A DNA stretch of 64,000 bases from Duganella lactea (lineage in GTDB: Bacteria > Pseudomonadota > Gammaproteobacteria > Burkholderiales > Burkholderiaceae_D): NCBI RefSeq assembly GCF_009857505.1, contig NZ_WWCP01000007.1:62001-126000 (forward strand). The letters are read 5' to 3'. A program made the translations under genes and the position numbers. The notes below the pieces were generated by a model. It saw nothing but the letters and a program-made list of their open reading frames with translations. It was not told where the DNA came from and ran no database searches. Positions 50,111-58,594 of this stretch are shown here, piece after piece; within the stretch, counting starts at the first letter, position 1, and every line of letters begins with the position of its first letter.

Positions 50111-50803
50111 TCAGCTTTTTTCCGACAGCATATAGCCGACACTACGCACGGTCTTGATCAGATGCTCGGCTTCCTTCAATGCCTTGCGCAGACGCAGCAC
50201 GTGCACATCCACGGTCCGCTCCTCGATCACCACATGATCGCCCCACACCTTGTCCAGCAGCTGGCTGCGCGAGAACACACGTTCCGGGTGCGCCAGCAGG
50301 AATTTCAGCAGTTTGTACTCGGCATGGCCGATATCGATCTTCTGCTCGTCCATGGAAACGGTGCAACTGACCGGGTCCAGCATGATGTTGGCGGCGCGCA
50401 TGGCCGACTGCGCGTGCTCCGGCGCCTTGCGGCGCAGCAGCGCCTTGGCCCGCGCCAGCAGCTCGCGCGGCGAGAACGGCTTGGTGATGTAGTCGTCGGC
50501 ACCGCTGTTCAGGCCGGCCAGCTTGTCCTCTTCCATGCTTTTCGCCGTCAGCATGATGACCGGGATGTCGTTGAACTGACGGTCCGAGCGGATGCGCGAC
50601 AGCAGACGCAAGCCGGTCGAATCCGGCAGCATCCAGTCCAGCAGGATCAGTTGCGGGGTCTTGCTCTGGATGAAATCCCAGGCCTCGCCCGCGCTTTGCA
50701 CGGCGCAGCAGTTCCAGCCCGCTTCGCGCAGCGAAAACGTCACCAGCTCGACAATTGCCGGCTCGTCTTCAACAATCAGTACAGTCGTTTTATCAGATGC
50801 CAT
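50111..50803 (-). CDS. phoB: Phosphate regulon response regulator PhoB
   Basis: OmpR-type activator that binds Pho boxes. The 230-residue protein has a receiver domain with acidic pocket VEDEP, phospho-acceptor D56 (LLDWMLP), and conserved Lys in ITKPFSPRELLAR. The C-terminal winged helix reads EYKLLKFLLAHPERVFSRSQLLDKVWG, VEERTVDVHVLRLRKAL in the recognition region. Between phoU and phoR in the operon. Its predicted sites are found at 55512-55529 and 55643-55660. Confidence 0.97.
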   Translation of the reverse strand: MASDKTTVLIVEDEPAIVELVTFSLREAGWNCCAVQSAGEAWDFIQSKTPQLILLDWMLPDSTGLRLLSRIRSDRQFNDIPVIMLTAKSMEEDKLAGLNSGADDYITKPFSPRELLARAKALLRRKAPEHAQSAMRAANIMLDPVSCTVSMDEQKIDIGHAEYKLLKFLLAHPERVFSRSQLLDKVWGDHVVIEERTVDVHVLRLRKALKEAEHLIKTVRSVGYMLSEKS

Positions 50804-50819
50804 TGCAAGATATTTTTAT

Positions 50820-51530
50820 TTACTCAGCCTGTTCCGGCTCGGTTTCCGCGGCAGGCATCTTGGTGTGGCGGATATCCCGGCCTTCCACCACATAGATGAC
50901 GTATTCCGCGATGTTCTTGGCGTGATCGCCGATGCGCTCGATCGCCTTGGCCACCCACAGGGTGTCCAGCGCGGCCGAGATGGTGCGTGGATCTTCCATC
51001 ATGAACGTGATCAGGTTGCGCATGATGGAACGGAATTCATGGTCGATCACGGCGTCCTGGGCGATCAGCTGCAAGGCCTGCTTGCCGTCGTTGCGGGCGA
51101 AGGCGTCCAGCGCGTCGTGCAGCATGTCGCTGGTGTTGTTGGCAATGTTGCGTACCATTTCATAGTGACTGACGGTCACCGCGCCGCGCGCGTGCAGCTG
51201 CTTGGCGGTGCGGGCGATCTTGGTGGCCTCGTCGCCGATGCGCTCCAGGTCGGTGATGACCTTGATCGTCGCCATGATGGTGCGCAGGTCGTTGGCGGCC
51301 GGCTGGCGGCGCACGATCAGGTGGCTGCATTGGTCGTCCAGCTGCACTTCCAGCTGGTTGACGGCGTCGTCCTCGCGCATCACGCGCTCAGCGCGCTCGG
51401 CGTTGCCGATGCGGAAGCAGGTCATGGCGTCGAGGAATTGGGTCTCGACGATACCGCCCATCAGCAACACCTTGCTGCGAATGGCTTCCAGTTCGTTGTC
51501 GTACTGTTTGGATGAATGCTCACCGATCAT
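50820..51530 (-). CDS. phoU: Phosphate signalling protein PhoU
   Basis: Represses PhoR signalling when phosphate is plentiful by linking it to the Pst transporter. 236 residues forming two PhoU three-helix repeats, with the metal-binding ExxxD motifs in ITDLERIGDEATKIA and KAIERIGDHAKNIAEYV. Standard length. Located between pstB and phoB, both in the same direction. Confidence 0.97.
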   Translation of the reverse strand: MIGEHSSKQYDNELEAIRSKVLLMGGIVETQFLDAMTCFRIGNAERAERVMREDDAVNQLEVQLDDQCSHLIVRRQPAANDLRTIMATIKVITDLERIGDEATKIARTAKQLHARGAVTVSHYEMVRNIANNTSDMLHDALDAFARNDGKQALQLIAQDAVIDHEFRSIMRNLITFMMEDPRTISAALDTLWVAKAIERIGDHAKNIAEYVIYVVEGRDIRHTKMPAAETEPEQAE

Positions 51531-51567
51531 GCTGCTCTCCAGTTGCGAATTTGTATTATAAGGTCGA

Positions 51568-52371
51568 TCAGCCGAAACGGCCGGTGATGTAATCCTGGGT
51601 CTCTTTACGAGCCGGATTCATGAAGATCTGGTCGGTCTCGCCGAATTCCACCAGCTCGCCCAGGTACATATACGCGGTGTAGTCCGAACAACGGGCCGCC
51701 TGCTGCATGTTGTGGGTGACGATGGCGATGGTGTAGTCCTGCTTCAACTCGGAGATCAGTTCCTCCACTTTCGAGGTCGAGATCGGGTCCAGCGCCGAGG
51801 TCGGCTCATCCAGCAGCAGCACGTCCGGCTTGACGGCGACGCCGCGGGCGATGCACAGACGCTGCTGCTGGCCGCCGGACAGCGACAGGCCACTCTTGCT
51901 CAGCTTGTCCTTGACCTCGGTCCACAGCGCGGCCTTCTTCAGCGCCCATTCGACGCGCTCGTCCATCTCACCTTTCGACAGGTCTTCGTACAGGCGCACG
52001 CCGAAGGCGATGTTGTCGTAGATCGACATCGGGAACGGGGTCGGCTTCTGGAACACCATGCCCACCTTGGCGCGCAGCATGTTCAAGTCCTGGCCTTGCT
52101 CCAGGATGTTGCGGCCGCGGTACATGATCGAGCCCTCGGCGCGCTGGCCCGGGTACAGGTCGTACATGCGGTTCAGCGTGCGCAGCAGCGTCGACTTGCC
52201 ACAGCCCGACGGGCCGATGAAGGCGGTCACCTGGCGCTCGTGAATGTCGAGGTTGACGTTGTGCAGGCTCTGGGTTTTACCGTAGAAGAAATTGAGGCCC
52301 GAAATTTCGATGGTTTTGCGTTTGCCTTGTGGCATGGTGGCGACGTTCTCTTGGCTCAGTTGCGTGTTCAT
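51568..52371 (-). CDS. pstB: Phosphate ABC transporter ATP-binding protein
   Basis: Energises phosphate import through PstAC. 267 residues. Walker [10 protein letters not shown], signature [14 protein letters not shown], Walker [14 protein letters not shown] and the switch His in IVTHNMQQA are all present; the extended PstB segment after Walker A ([15 protein letters not shown]) is typical. Sits between pstA and phoU. Confidence 0.98.
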   Translation of the reverse strand: MNTQLSQENVATMPQGKRKTIEISGLNFFYGKTQSLHNVNLDIHERQVTAFIGPSGCGKSTLLRTLNRMYDLYPGQRAEGSIMYRGRNILEQGQDLNMLRAKVGMVFQKPTPFPMSIYDNIAFGVRLYEDLSKGEMDERVEWALKKAALWTEVKDKLSKSGLSLSGGQQQRLCIARGVAVKPDVLLLDEPTSALDPISTSKVEELISELKQDYTIAIVTHNMQQAARCSDYTAYMYLGELVEFGETDQIFMNPARKETQDYITGRFG

Positions 52372-52392
52372 GTAGGGATTCGCTTTGTCTAA

Positions 52393-53265
52393 TTAGTTCG
52401 GGGCTTTTTGGGCAAATACGGTGCGTGCGATGATGTTCAGTGCCAGCACGCTGAAGGTCACCAGCAGCGCGCCGCCCCAGGCCAGTTCGCGCCAGTTGTC
52501 ATACGGGCTCATGGCAAAGCCGTAGATCACCACCGGCAGGTTGGCCATCGGCGCGTTCATGTCCGAGCTGAAGAACTGGTTGTTCAGCGCGGTGAACAGC
52601 AGCGGCGCGGTTTCACCCGACACGCGGGCCACCGCCAGCAGCACGCCGGTGATGACGCCGGCCTTGACCGCGCGCAGACGCACCATCATCGCCACTTTCC
52701 AGCGCGGCGCGCCCAGCGCGAAGGCGGCTTCCAGCAAGCTGTTCGGCACCAGGCGCAGCATGTTGTCGGTGGTGCGCACCACCACCGGGATGGCGATCAG
52801 CGCCAGCGCGATCGAGCCGGCATAGCCCGAATAGTGTTTGGAGGTGGCCACATACATGGCCCAGACGAACATGCCGATGACGATCGACGGCGCCGACAAC
52901 ATGATGTCGGTGACGAAGCGGGTCACCGCCGCGATCTTGTTTTCTTCGCCGTACTCGGCCAGGTACATGCCGGCCAGGATGCCGATCGGGGTCGAGATCA
53001 GCGTCGACAGCGACACGATCAGGAAGCTGCCGAAAATCGCATTCAGCAGGCCGCCGCCCTCGCTGCCCGGCGCCGGCGTGTTCTGCGTGAACATATTGAT
53101 GCTCAGCGCGCCGAAGCCCTTGATGATCAGCGTGACCAGAATCCAGGCCAGCGCGATCAGGCCGATCGACATGGCCAGCACCGACAGCGCGATGCCGACA
53201 CGGTGCATCAACAGGCGTTTGCGATAAACCGGGTTCATCGCCGCTTTTTCCAGAGTTGCGCTCAT
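52393..53265 (-). CDS. pstA: Phosphate ABC transporter permease PstA
   Basis: Inner-membrane permease, 290 residues, with six helices and the EAA-like loop ALGAPRWKVAMMVRLRAVKAGVITG. The N-terminus (RKRLLMHRVGIALSVLAMSIGLIALAWI) is conserved in PstA. Its ATG overlaps the pstC stop by one base, ensuring equal synthesis of both subunits of the PstAC heterodimer. Confidence 0.97.
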   Translation of the reverse strand: MSATLEKAAMNPVYRKRLLMHRVGIALSVLAMSIGLIALAWILVTLIIKGFGALSINMFTQNTPAPGSEGGGLLNAIFGSFLIVSLSTLISTPIGILAGMYLAEYGEENKIAAVTRFVTDIMLSAPSIVIGMFVWAMYVATSKHYSGYAGSIALALIAIPVVVRTTDNMLRLVPNSLLEAAFALGAPRWKVAMMVRLRAVKAGVITGVLLAVARVSGETAPLLFTALNNQFFSSDMNAPMANLPVVIYGFAMSPYDNWRELAWGGALLVTFSVLALNIIARTVFAQKAPN

Positions 53266-54311
53266 TATTTGACGCCTTCCTTGCGAGACATGCCGGCCAG
53301 CATCAGCTTGGCGGCGGACAGAACGATAAAGGTGATGACGAACAGGATCAGCGCCAGCGCGAACAGCGACGAGGTGTGCAGCGCGGTATCCGATTCGGCG
53401 AATTCATTGGCCAGCGTCGAGGCGATCGAGTTGCCCGCCGCGAACAGCGACCACGACAGCTTGTTGGCGTTGCCGATGACGAAGGTCACGGCCATCGTCT
53501 CGCCCAGCGCGCGGCCGAGGCCCAGCATGACGCCGCCGACCACGCCGGTCTTGGTGTACGGCAGCACGATCTTGCGCACCACTTCCCAGCGGGTGCAGCC
53601 GAGGCCGTAAGCGGATTCCTTCAGCACGGCCGGCACGATCTCGAACACGTCGCGCATCACCGAGGAGATGAAGGGGATGATCATCACCGCCAGGATCAGC
53701 GCGGCGGTGATCAGGCCCAGACCCATGGTCGGGCCGGTGAAGAACTGGCCGATCACCGGCATCTGGCCAAGGGTGGCTTTGAGGAAGGGCTGCACATAGT
53801 CGCCGAACAGCGGCGCGAACACGAACAGGCCCCACATGCCGTAGATAATCGACGGAATGCCGGCCAGCAGCTCGACCGCCGTGCCCAGCGGACGGCGCAG
53901 CGCGGCCGGGCAGATTTCGGTCAGGAACAGCGCGATGCCGAACGAGATCGGGAAGGCGATCAGCAGCGCGATGCCGGAGGTGGCCAGCGTGCCGACGATG
54001 GCGATCAGCGCGCCATACTGGTCATTGACCGGGTCCCATTCGACGCGGGTGATGAAGGCCGGGCCGAATTCCTTGAAGGCCGGCCAGGCGCCGACCATCA
54101 GCGAAAAGATAATCCCCAGCAGCACCGCCAGCACGGACAGCGCGAAGATCATCGTGGTTTTGTGGAAGAAGAAATCCTGAATGCGCTGCTTGCGCATGGT
54201 GCGGAGCATCGACTGCATGGCAGCCTGTTCCCCGGCGGACTGTGGTGCGGTGCTGGGCTGCATGGCCGGCTCTGTCTTGGATAGTGGCGTGGAAGTGATA
54301 TCTGCGCTCAT
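53265..54311 (-). CDS. pstC: Phosphate ABC transporter permease PstC
   Basis: 348 residues. The start at 54311 is taken because MSADITSTPLSK begins after a weak GAGAA site; longer versions extend into the pstS-pstC hairpins. An extra N-terminal, Pro/Ser/Gln-rich cytosolic segment (about 55 residues) precedes the six permease helices. The loop GLGCTRWEVVRKIVLPYTKTGVVGG is the coupling helix. It pairs with PstA. Confidence 0.96.
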   Translation of the reverse strand: MSADITSTPLSKTEPAMQPSTAPQSAGEQAAMQSMLRTMRKQRIQDFFFHKTTMIFALSVLAVLLGIIFSLMVGAWPAFKEFGPAFITRVEWDPVNDQYGALIAIVGTLATSGIALLIAFPISFGIALFLTEICPAALRRPLGTAVELLAGIPSIIYGMWGLFVFAPLFGDYVQPFLKATLGQMPVIGQFFTGPTMGLGLITAALILAVMIIPFISSVMRDVFEIVPAVLKESAYGLGCTRWEVVRKIVLPYTKTGVVGGVMLGLGRALGETMAVTFVIGNANKLSWSLFAAGNSIASTLANEFAESDTALHTSSLFALALILFVITFIVLSAAKLMLAGMSRKEGVK

Positions 54312-54334
54312 ATTTTTTCTCGGTGGATGATAGC

Positions 54335-54401
54335 TAGCCTGCGGCGTCCGACTGGGCACCGCAGGCTAACCCCCTCGCCGCCCGACGGCGGCGGCGAAGG
54401 G
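54335..54401 (-). terminator. Two hairpins between pstS and pstC
   Basis: TAGCCTGCGG (54335-54344) pairs with CCGCAGGCTA (54359-54368); a second stem joins CGCCGCC (54376-54382) with GGCGGCG (54390-54396). Neither has a long T-run. They lie just after the pstS stop and may attenuate transcription or stabilise the pstS message, giving more PstS than permease. Confidence 0.55.
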
Positions 54402-54411
54402 AAGGTCCGGC

Positions 54412-55458
54412 TTAGTAGATCGCCTTGCCCGAAGCGTCTTTCAGGTTGGCTTTCCAGGATTCCTGCACCAGCTTGACGACGTTGGCCGGCATCGGCACGT
54501 AGTCCAGTTCGGTGGCAGCCTGGCCGCCGTTTTTAAAGGCCCAGTCGAAGAACTTGACGACTTCCTTGCCTTTGTTGGCATCTTGCTGCACTTTGTGCAT
54601 CAGGATGAAGGACACACCGGTGATCGGCCACGAGTTTTTACCCGCCTGGTCGGTCAGTACCACGCCGAAGCCTGGGGTCTTGGTCCATTCGGCGTTGGCG
54701 GCGGCGGCTTTGAAGAACTCGTCGTCAGGCTGCAAGAAGTTGCCGTCCTTGTTTTTCAGCTGGGTGTGCGCCATTTTGTTCTTTTTGGCGTAGGCCCACT
54801 CGACGTAGCCGATCGAACCCTTGATACGCTGCACGTTGGCGGCGACGCCTTCGTTACCCTTGCCACCGACACCAACCACCCACTTCACGGCGGTAGCGGC
54901 GCCAACCTTGGTTTTGAATTCAGGGCTGGTTTTCGACAGGAAGTCGGTGAACAGGAACGAGGTGCCCGAACCGTCGGCGCGGTGCACCACGGTGATTTCT
55001 TCGGCTGGCAGCTTGACGCCTGGGTTCACAACGGCGATGGCCTGGTCATTCCACTTGGTGATCTTGCCCAGGTAGATGTCCGCCACGATCGGGCCGGTCA
55101 GTTTCAGTTGGCCTGGAGCGATGCCGTCCAGGTTGACCACCGTCACCACGCCGCCCATGATGGCCGGGAACTGCATCAGGCCTTCGGCGTCCAGGTCGGC
55201 GGCGCTCAACGGCGCGTCCGATGCGCCGAAGTCGACGGTCTTGGCCTTGATCTGCTTGATGCCAGCGCCGGAGCCGACGGACTGATAGTTCAGGCCGTTG
55301 CCGGTGGTGGCTTTGTACTGCTCTGCCCATTTAGCGTAGATTGGGTATGGGAAGGTGGCGCCGGCGCCGGTCATATCGGCGGCGTGAGCGGCCGACGAGA
55401 AAGCCATTACGGCCGCTGCGCCAACCATCAGGGAAGAGATCAATTGTTTCAGTCGCAT
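54412..55458 (-). CDS. pstS: Phosphate ABC transporter substrate-binding protein PstS
   Basis: Periplasmic phosphate receptor and first gene of the pst-pho operon. 348 residues; the ATG at 55458 has AAGGAC upstream and opens a signal peptide (cleavage after AAHA). Phosphate-binding loops are recognisable: GAGATFPYPIYAKW, SGAGIKQ, FGASDAPL and HRADGSGTSFLFTDFL. A Pho box and -10 lie 38-71 bp upstream. Confidence 0.97.
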   Translation of the reverse strand: MRLKQLISSLMVGAAAVMAFSSAAHAADMTGAGATFPYPIYAKWAEQYKATTGNGLNYQSVGSGAGIKQIKAKTVDFGASDAPLSAADLDAEGLMQFPAIMGGVVTVVNLDGIAPGQLKLTGPIVADIYLGKITKWNDQAIAVVNPGVKLPAEEITVVHRADGSGTSFLFTDFLSKTSPEFKTKVGAATAVKWVVGVGGKGNEGVAANVQRIKGSIGYVEWAYAKKNKMAHTQLKNKDGNFLQPDDEFFKAAAANAEWTKTPGFGVVLTDQAGKNSWPITGVSFILMHKVQQDANKGKEVVKFFDWAFKNGGQAATELDYVPMPANVVKLVQESWKANLKDASGKAIY

Positions 55459-55495
55459 TTCAAGTCCTTTGTTATGACAGGTTAGGATGCTGCGC

Positions 55496-55529
55496 AGTCT
55501 ATCGGGCCAATATGACAGCTTTATGACAT
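55496..55529 (-). promoter_or_regulatory. Pho box and -10 of the pst-pho operon
   Basis: Minus strand: ATGTCATAAAGCTGTCAT (55529-55512) holds two 7-bp repeats 11 bp apart, matching the PhoB consensus. Ten bases later TAGACT (55501-55496) fits a -10, the spacing seen in E. coli pstS. Transcription would start near 55489. An extra CTGTCATAA half-site lies downstream at 55480-55472. Confidence 0.85.
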
Positions 55530-55642
55530 GGCCAAAATATTTCAAAAATAGCCGGCACACTACATCGCCCTATGAAACCAGGCCAAGTCGCGCCCGACTG
55601 TGACGCCCGTCTGTCATAATTGGCGGTCATTTATGACAGGAT

Positions 55643-55676
55643 TTGTCACGAAGATGTCATATTTCTTCTTTACACT
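55643..55676 (+). promoter_or_regulatory. Pho box and -10 of ppk1-sixA
   Basis: TTGTCACGAAGATGTCAT (55643-55660) has two 7-bp repeats 11 bp apart; after exactly 10 bases TACACT (55671-55676) forms the -10. An inverted pair of half-sites, CTGTCATAA (55611-55619) and TTATGACAG (55631-55639), precedes it. ppk1 starts 63 bp downstream. Confidence 0.75.
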
Positions 55677-55739
55677 GTTGCAATCATTCTTGGCTTAAAC
55701 ACGCTAGAATGACCACAACTGCAAAGTGATTTAAAAGAC

Positions 55740-57836
55740 ATGAAGCCTGACTTGCATGCGGACGCAAATAAGAACTCGGCCTTTCTGGACCGGGAATTGT
55801 CTCAACTGATGTTCAACCGCCGCGTACTGGCGCAGGCGGAAGACCGCAACATCCCCTTATTGGAACGATTGCGCTACCTGTGCATCGCCAGCAGCAACCT
55901 CGATGAATTTTTTGAAGTGCGGGTGGCCAGCCTGCTGGCGGCCGGCGCCGCCGACGGCTCGCTGGCGCACCACCCCGCCCTGGTCGCCACGCTGTCGCGT
56001 ATCAGTAATGAGTGCCACCTGCTGGTGGCGCATCAATATGACATCCTGAATAACGACATCCTGCCCCAGATGGCCGCCCATGGCATCCATCTGGTGCGCC
56101 ACAACGAGCGCAACGACGCGCAGCGCGCCTGGGTCAAGGAATATTTCGACACCGAGGTGCGGCCGCTGCTGACGCCGATCGGCCTCGATCCGGCGCACCC
56201 GTTCCCGCAGGTGGTCAACAAGAGCCTGAACTTCATCGTCCAGCTGGGCGGCAAGGACGCCTTCGGCCGCGGCACCGGCATCGCCATCGTCAAGGCGCCG
56301 CGCGTGCTGCCGCGGGTGATCCGCCTGCCCGACCATCTGGCCGGCCATGGCGGCATTTCCTTCTGCCTGCTGTCGTCGGTGATACACGCCCACGTTTCCG
56401 ATTTGTTCGCCGGCCGCGAGGTGATTGGCTATTCGCAGTTCCGCGTCACCCGCGACAGCGATCTGTGGGTTGACGAGGACGAGGTGAAGAACCTGCGCCA
56501 GGCCCTCAAGGGCGAGCTGGTCGGCCGTCAGTTCGGCGCCTCGGTGCGGCTGGAGGTGGCGATGAATTGCCCGCCGGAGCTGTCGCAATTCCTGCTCGAC
56601 CAGTTTGGCCTGCACCAGAGCCGCCTGTACGCCGTCAACGGCCCGGTCAACCTGGTCCGTCTGAACGAGATCATGGACCATGTGCACAATCCGGAACTGC
56701 GTTTCCCGCCATTCTTCCCCGGCCTGGCGCACAAGCCGGGCAACCAGGACATTTTCGCCGCGCTGCGCAAGAACGACATCCTGCTGCACCACCCCTACCA
56801 GTCGTTCCAGACGGTGATCGATTTTGTCCGCAGCGCCGCGCTCGACCCGAATGTGGTGGCGATCAAGCAGACGATTTACCGTACCGGCATGAACTCGGAC
56901 CTGATGGAATCGCTGATCGCCGCCGCCCGCGCCGGCAAGGAAGTCACCGTCATCGTTGAACTGAAGGCGCGCTTCGACGAGGAGGCCAACATCAACTGGG
57001 CGGACAAGCTGGAGCAGGCCGGCGCGCAGGTGGTGTACGGCGTGGTCGGCCTGAAGACGCACGCCAAGGTGGCGCTGGTGATCCGCCGCGAGGACAACAA
57101 GCTGCGCTATTACGCCCACCTCGGCACCGGCAACTATCACCCGACCACCACCAAGTTCTACACCGACTTCGGTCTGCTGACCTGCCATCCCGGCATCAGC
57201 CAGGAAGTCAACGAGGTGTTCATCCACCTGACCTCGCTGACCAAGCCGCACCGGCTGACCCATCTGTGGCTGGCGCCGTTCGCGCTGCAGAACGAAATCA
57301 TCAAGGCCATCCGCAACGAGGCGCGCATCGCGCGCGCCGGGCGGCCCGGCCGGATTATTGTTAAAATCAATGCACTGGTGGACGAGTCGGTGATCCGCGC
57401 GCTGTACGCGGCGTCCAAGGACGGCGTCAAGATCGACCTGATCGTGCGCGGCGCCTGCATGCTGCGGCCGGGCGTGCCGGGGCTGTCGGAAAACATCAAG
57501 GTGCGCTCGATCATCGGCCGCTTCCTGGAGCACAGCCGCATCTACTACTTCCGCAACGACCTGGCGCACGACACCTATCTGGCCAGCGCCGACTGGATGA
57601 GCCGTAATCTGTTCCGCCGCATCGAAGTCGCCTTCCCGATTTTGGACAAGGTGCTGAAACGCCGGGTCATGACCGAAGGTCTAAGCCCGTACCTGAAGGA
57701 CAATACCAATGCCTGGGAACTGGAGCCGGACGGCCACTACCAGCGCCGCCGGGCGCGCGGCAAGCAAGTCAGCTTCAGCGCCCAGCAACACCTGATGGAC
57801 ACGCTGGGCACGCCCAACGCGCATCTGGGGGATTGA
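55740..57836 (+). CDS. ppk1: Polyphosphate kinase 1
   Basis: Builds polyphosphate from ATP reversibly. 698 residues, standard size. The N-terminal domain starts FLDRELSQLMFNRRVL; the catalytic PLD-like half has the autophosphorylated His441 in GLKTHAKVALVIRR, the second His in the HSRIYYF block, and HLGTGNYHPTTTKFYTDFGLLT for ATP binding. It is divergent from pstS and has its own Pho box, linking polyphosphate synthesis to phosphate starvation. sixA follows 36 bp downstream. Confidence 0.98.
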   Translation: MKPDLHADANKNSAFLDRELSQLMFNRRVLAQAEDRNIPLLERLRYLCIASSNLDEFFEVRVASLLAAGAADGSLAHHPALVATLSRISNECHLLVAHQYDILNNDILPQMAAHGIHLVRHNERNDAQRAWVKEYFDTEVRPLLTPIGLDPAHPFPQVVNKSLNFIVQLGGKDAFGRGTGIAIVKAPRVLPRVIRLPDHLAGHGGISFCLLSSVIHAHVSDLFAGREVIGYSQFRVTRDSDLWVDEDEVKNLRQALKGELVGRQFGASVRLEVAMNCPPELSQFLLDQFGLHQSRLYAVNGPVNLVRLNEIMDHVHNPELRFPPFFPGLAHKPGNQDIFAALRKNDILLHHPYQSFQTVIDFVRSAALDPNVVAIKQTIYRTGMNSDLMESLIAAARAGKEVTVIVELKARFDEEANINWADKLEQAGAQVVYGVVGLKTHAKVALVIRREDNKLRYYAHLGTGNYHPTTTKFYTDFGLLTCHPGISQEVNEVFIHLTSLTKPHRLTHLWLAPFALQNEIIKAIRNEARIARAGRPGRIIVKINALVDESVIRALYAASKDGVKIDLIVRGACMLRPGVPGLSENIKVRSIIGRFLEHSRIYYFRNDLAHDTYLASADWMSRNLFRRIEVAFPILDKVLKRRVMTEGLSPYLKDNTNAWELEPDGHYQRRRARGKQVSFSAQQHLMDTLGTPNAHLGD

Positions 57837-57872
57837 CGGCCGCTGTAGACACACATCACTGGGGAGAACGGC

Positions 57873-58340
57873 ATGGATCTGATTTTATGGCGACACGCCG
57901 AGGCCGAAGAGGCGGCGCCCGGCATGACCGATCTGGAACGGGCGCTGACCGGCAAGGGGCAGAAGCAGGCGCGCCGCATGGGGCAATGGCTGAACTCGCA
58001 ATTGCCGGACAGTTGCCGGATTCTATCCAGCCCCGCCGTGCGCACCTTGCAGACGGTCGAGGCGCTGGGACGCAAATTCAAGATCCACACCGACCTGGCC
58101 CCGGGCGCCGATCCGGCCGACATTCTGAAGGCGGTCAACTGGCCGGGCAACAAGGATTCGGTACTGGTGGTCGGCCATCAGCCCACGCTGGGCCAAGTGG
58201 CCTCGCTGCTGCTGACCGGCGACGACCTCGAATGGGACATCCGCAAAGCCAGCGCGTGGTGGTTCGCGCAGCGCGAACCGGGTGAGCCGATGAGTGTGTA
58301 TCTCAAAGCGGTGATGGCGGCGGACCTGGTGGTGAAATAG
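57873..58340 (+). CDS. sixA: Phosphohistidine phosphatase SixA
   Basis: 155-residue histidine phosphatase that removes phosphate from His on signalling proteins. The RHG-like motif is LILWRHAEAE (Arg7, His8), and the second catalytic His is in VLVVGHQPTLGQ. GGGGAG precedes the ATG. It is commonly located next to ppk1 in this family; co-transcription is likely given the 36-bp gap. Confidence 0.93.
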   Translation: MDLILWRHAEAEEAAPGMTDLERALTGKGQKQARRMGQWLNSQLPDSCRILSSPAVRTLQTVEALGRKFKIHTDLAPGADPADILKAVNWPGNKDSVLVVGHQPTLGQVASLLLTGDDLEWDIRKASAWWFAQREPGEPMSVYLKAVMAADLVVK

Positions 58341-58341
58341 C

Positions 58342-58369
58342 TTGTAAAGCGAAGGCCTTCTGCTAGAGT
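58342..58369 (+). promoter_or_regulatory. Putative promoter of the 39-residue membrane protein
   Basis: TTGTAA (58342-58347) and TAGAGT (58364-58369), 16 bp apart, start just after the sixA stop. The predicted leader of ~26 nt contains the GGAGG ribosome-binding site of the following small gene. Confidence 0.4.
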
Positions 58370-58401
58370 TTAATTGTGTCAACTCGGAGGGGGAGTCCAT
58401 C

Positions 58402-58521
58402 ATGATGTTCACCTTGCTCACCATGGGGATTTTTGGCGGCATGATCACCCTGGTCGTCTACGAACTGGTCCAGGAAATGCGGGGCAGCAAACAGAAGCTC
58501 ATCGATCGCTATCACGAATAG
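58402..58521 (+). CDS. Single-pass small membrane protein, 39 aa
   Basis: Found by direct reading: the ATG at 58402 (a second at 58405) lies behind GGAGGGGGAG. The product reads MMFTLLTMGIFGGMITLVVY followed by ELVQEMRGSKQKLIDRYHE: one membrane helix then a short amphipathic, charged tail. The stop TAG is at 58519. Resembles small regulatory membrane proteins in general; no specific homologue recalled. The ribosome-binding site, promoter and hydrophobic helix together support it. Confidence 0.65.
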   Translation: MMFTLLTMGIFGGMITLVVYELVQEMRGSKQKLIDRYHE

Positions 58522-58525
58522 CGTC

Positions 58526-58580
58526 ATGCCGGCGGACGCCGGCATCCATACTTGGCAAACGCTCCCGCTGACGCGGGAGC
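58526..58580. repeat. Paired hairpins of the GTCATGCCGGCG / GCTCCCGC type
   Basis: First hairpin: ATGCCGGCG (58526-58534) with CGCCGGCAT (58537-58545). Second: GCTCCCGC (58561-58568) with GCGGGAGC (58573-58580). The first belongs to the same GTCAT-x-CC-x-GCG family as the element at 30690-30717. They sit between the convergent small gene and the polyamine-binding gene and can end transcription from both sides. Confidence 0.7.
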
Positions 58581-58594
58581 GGCATGCATCAGCA

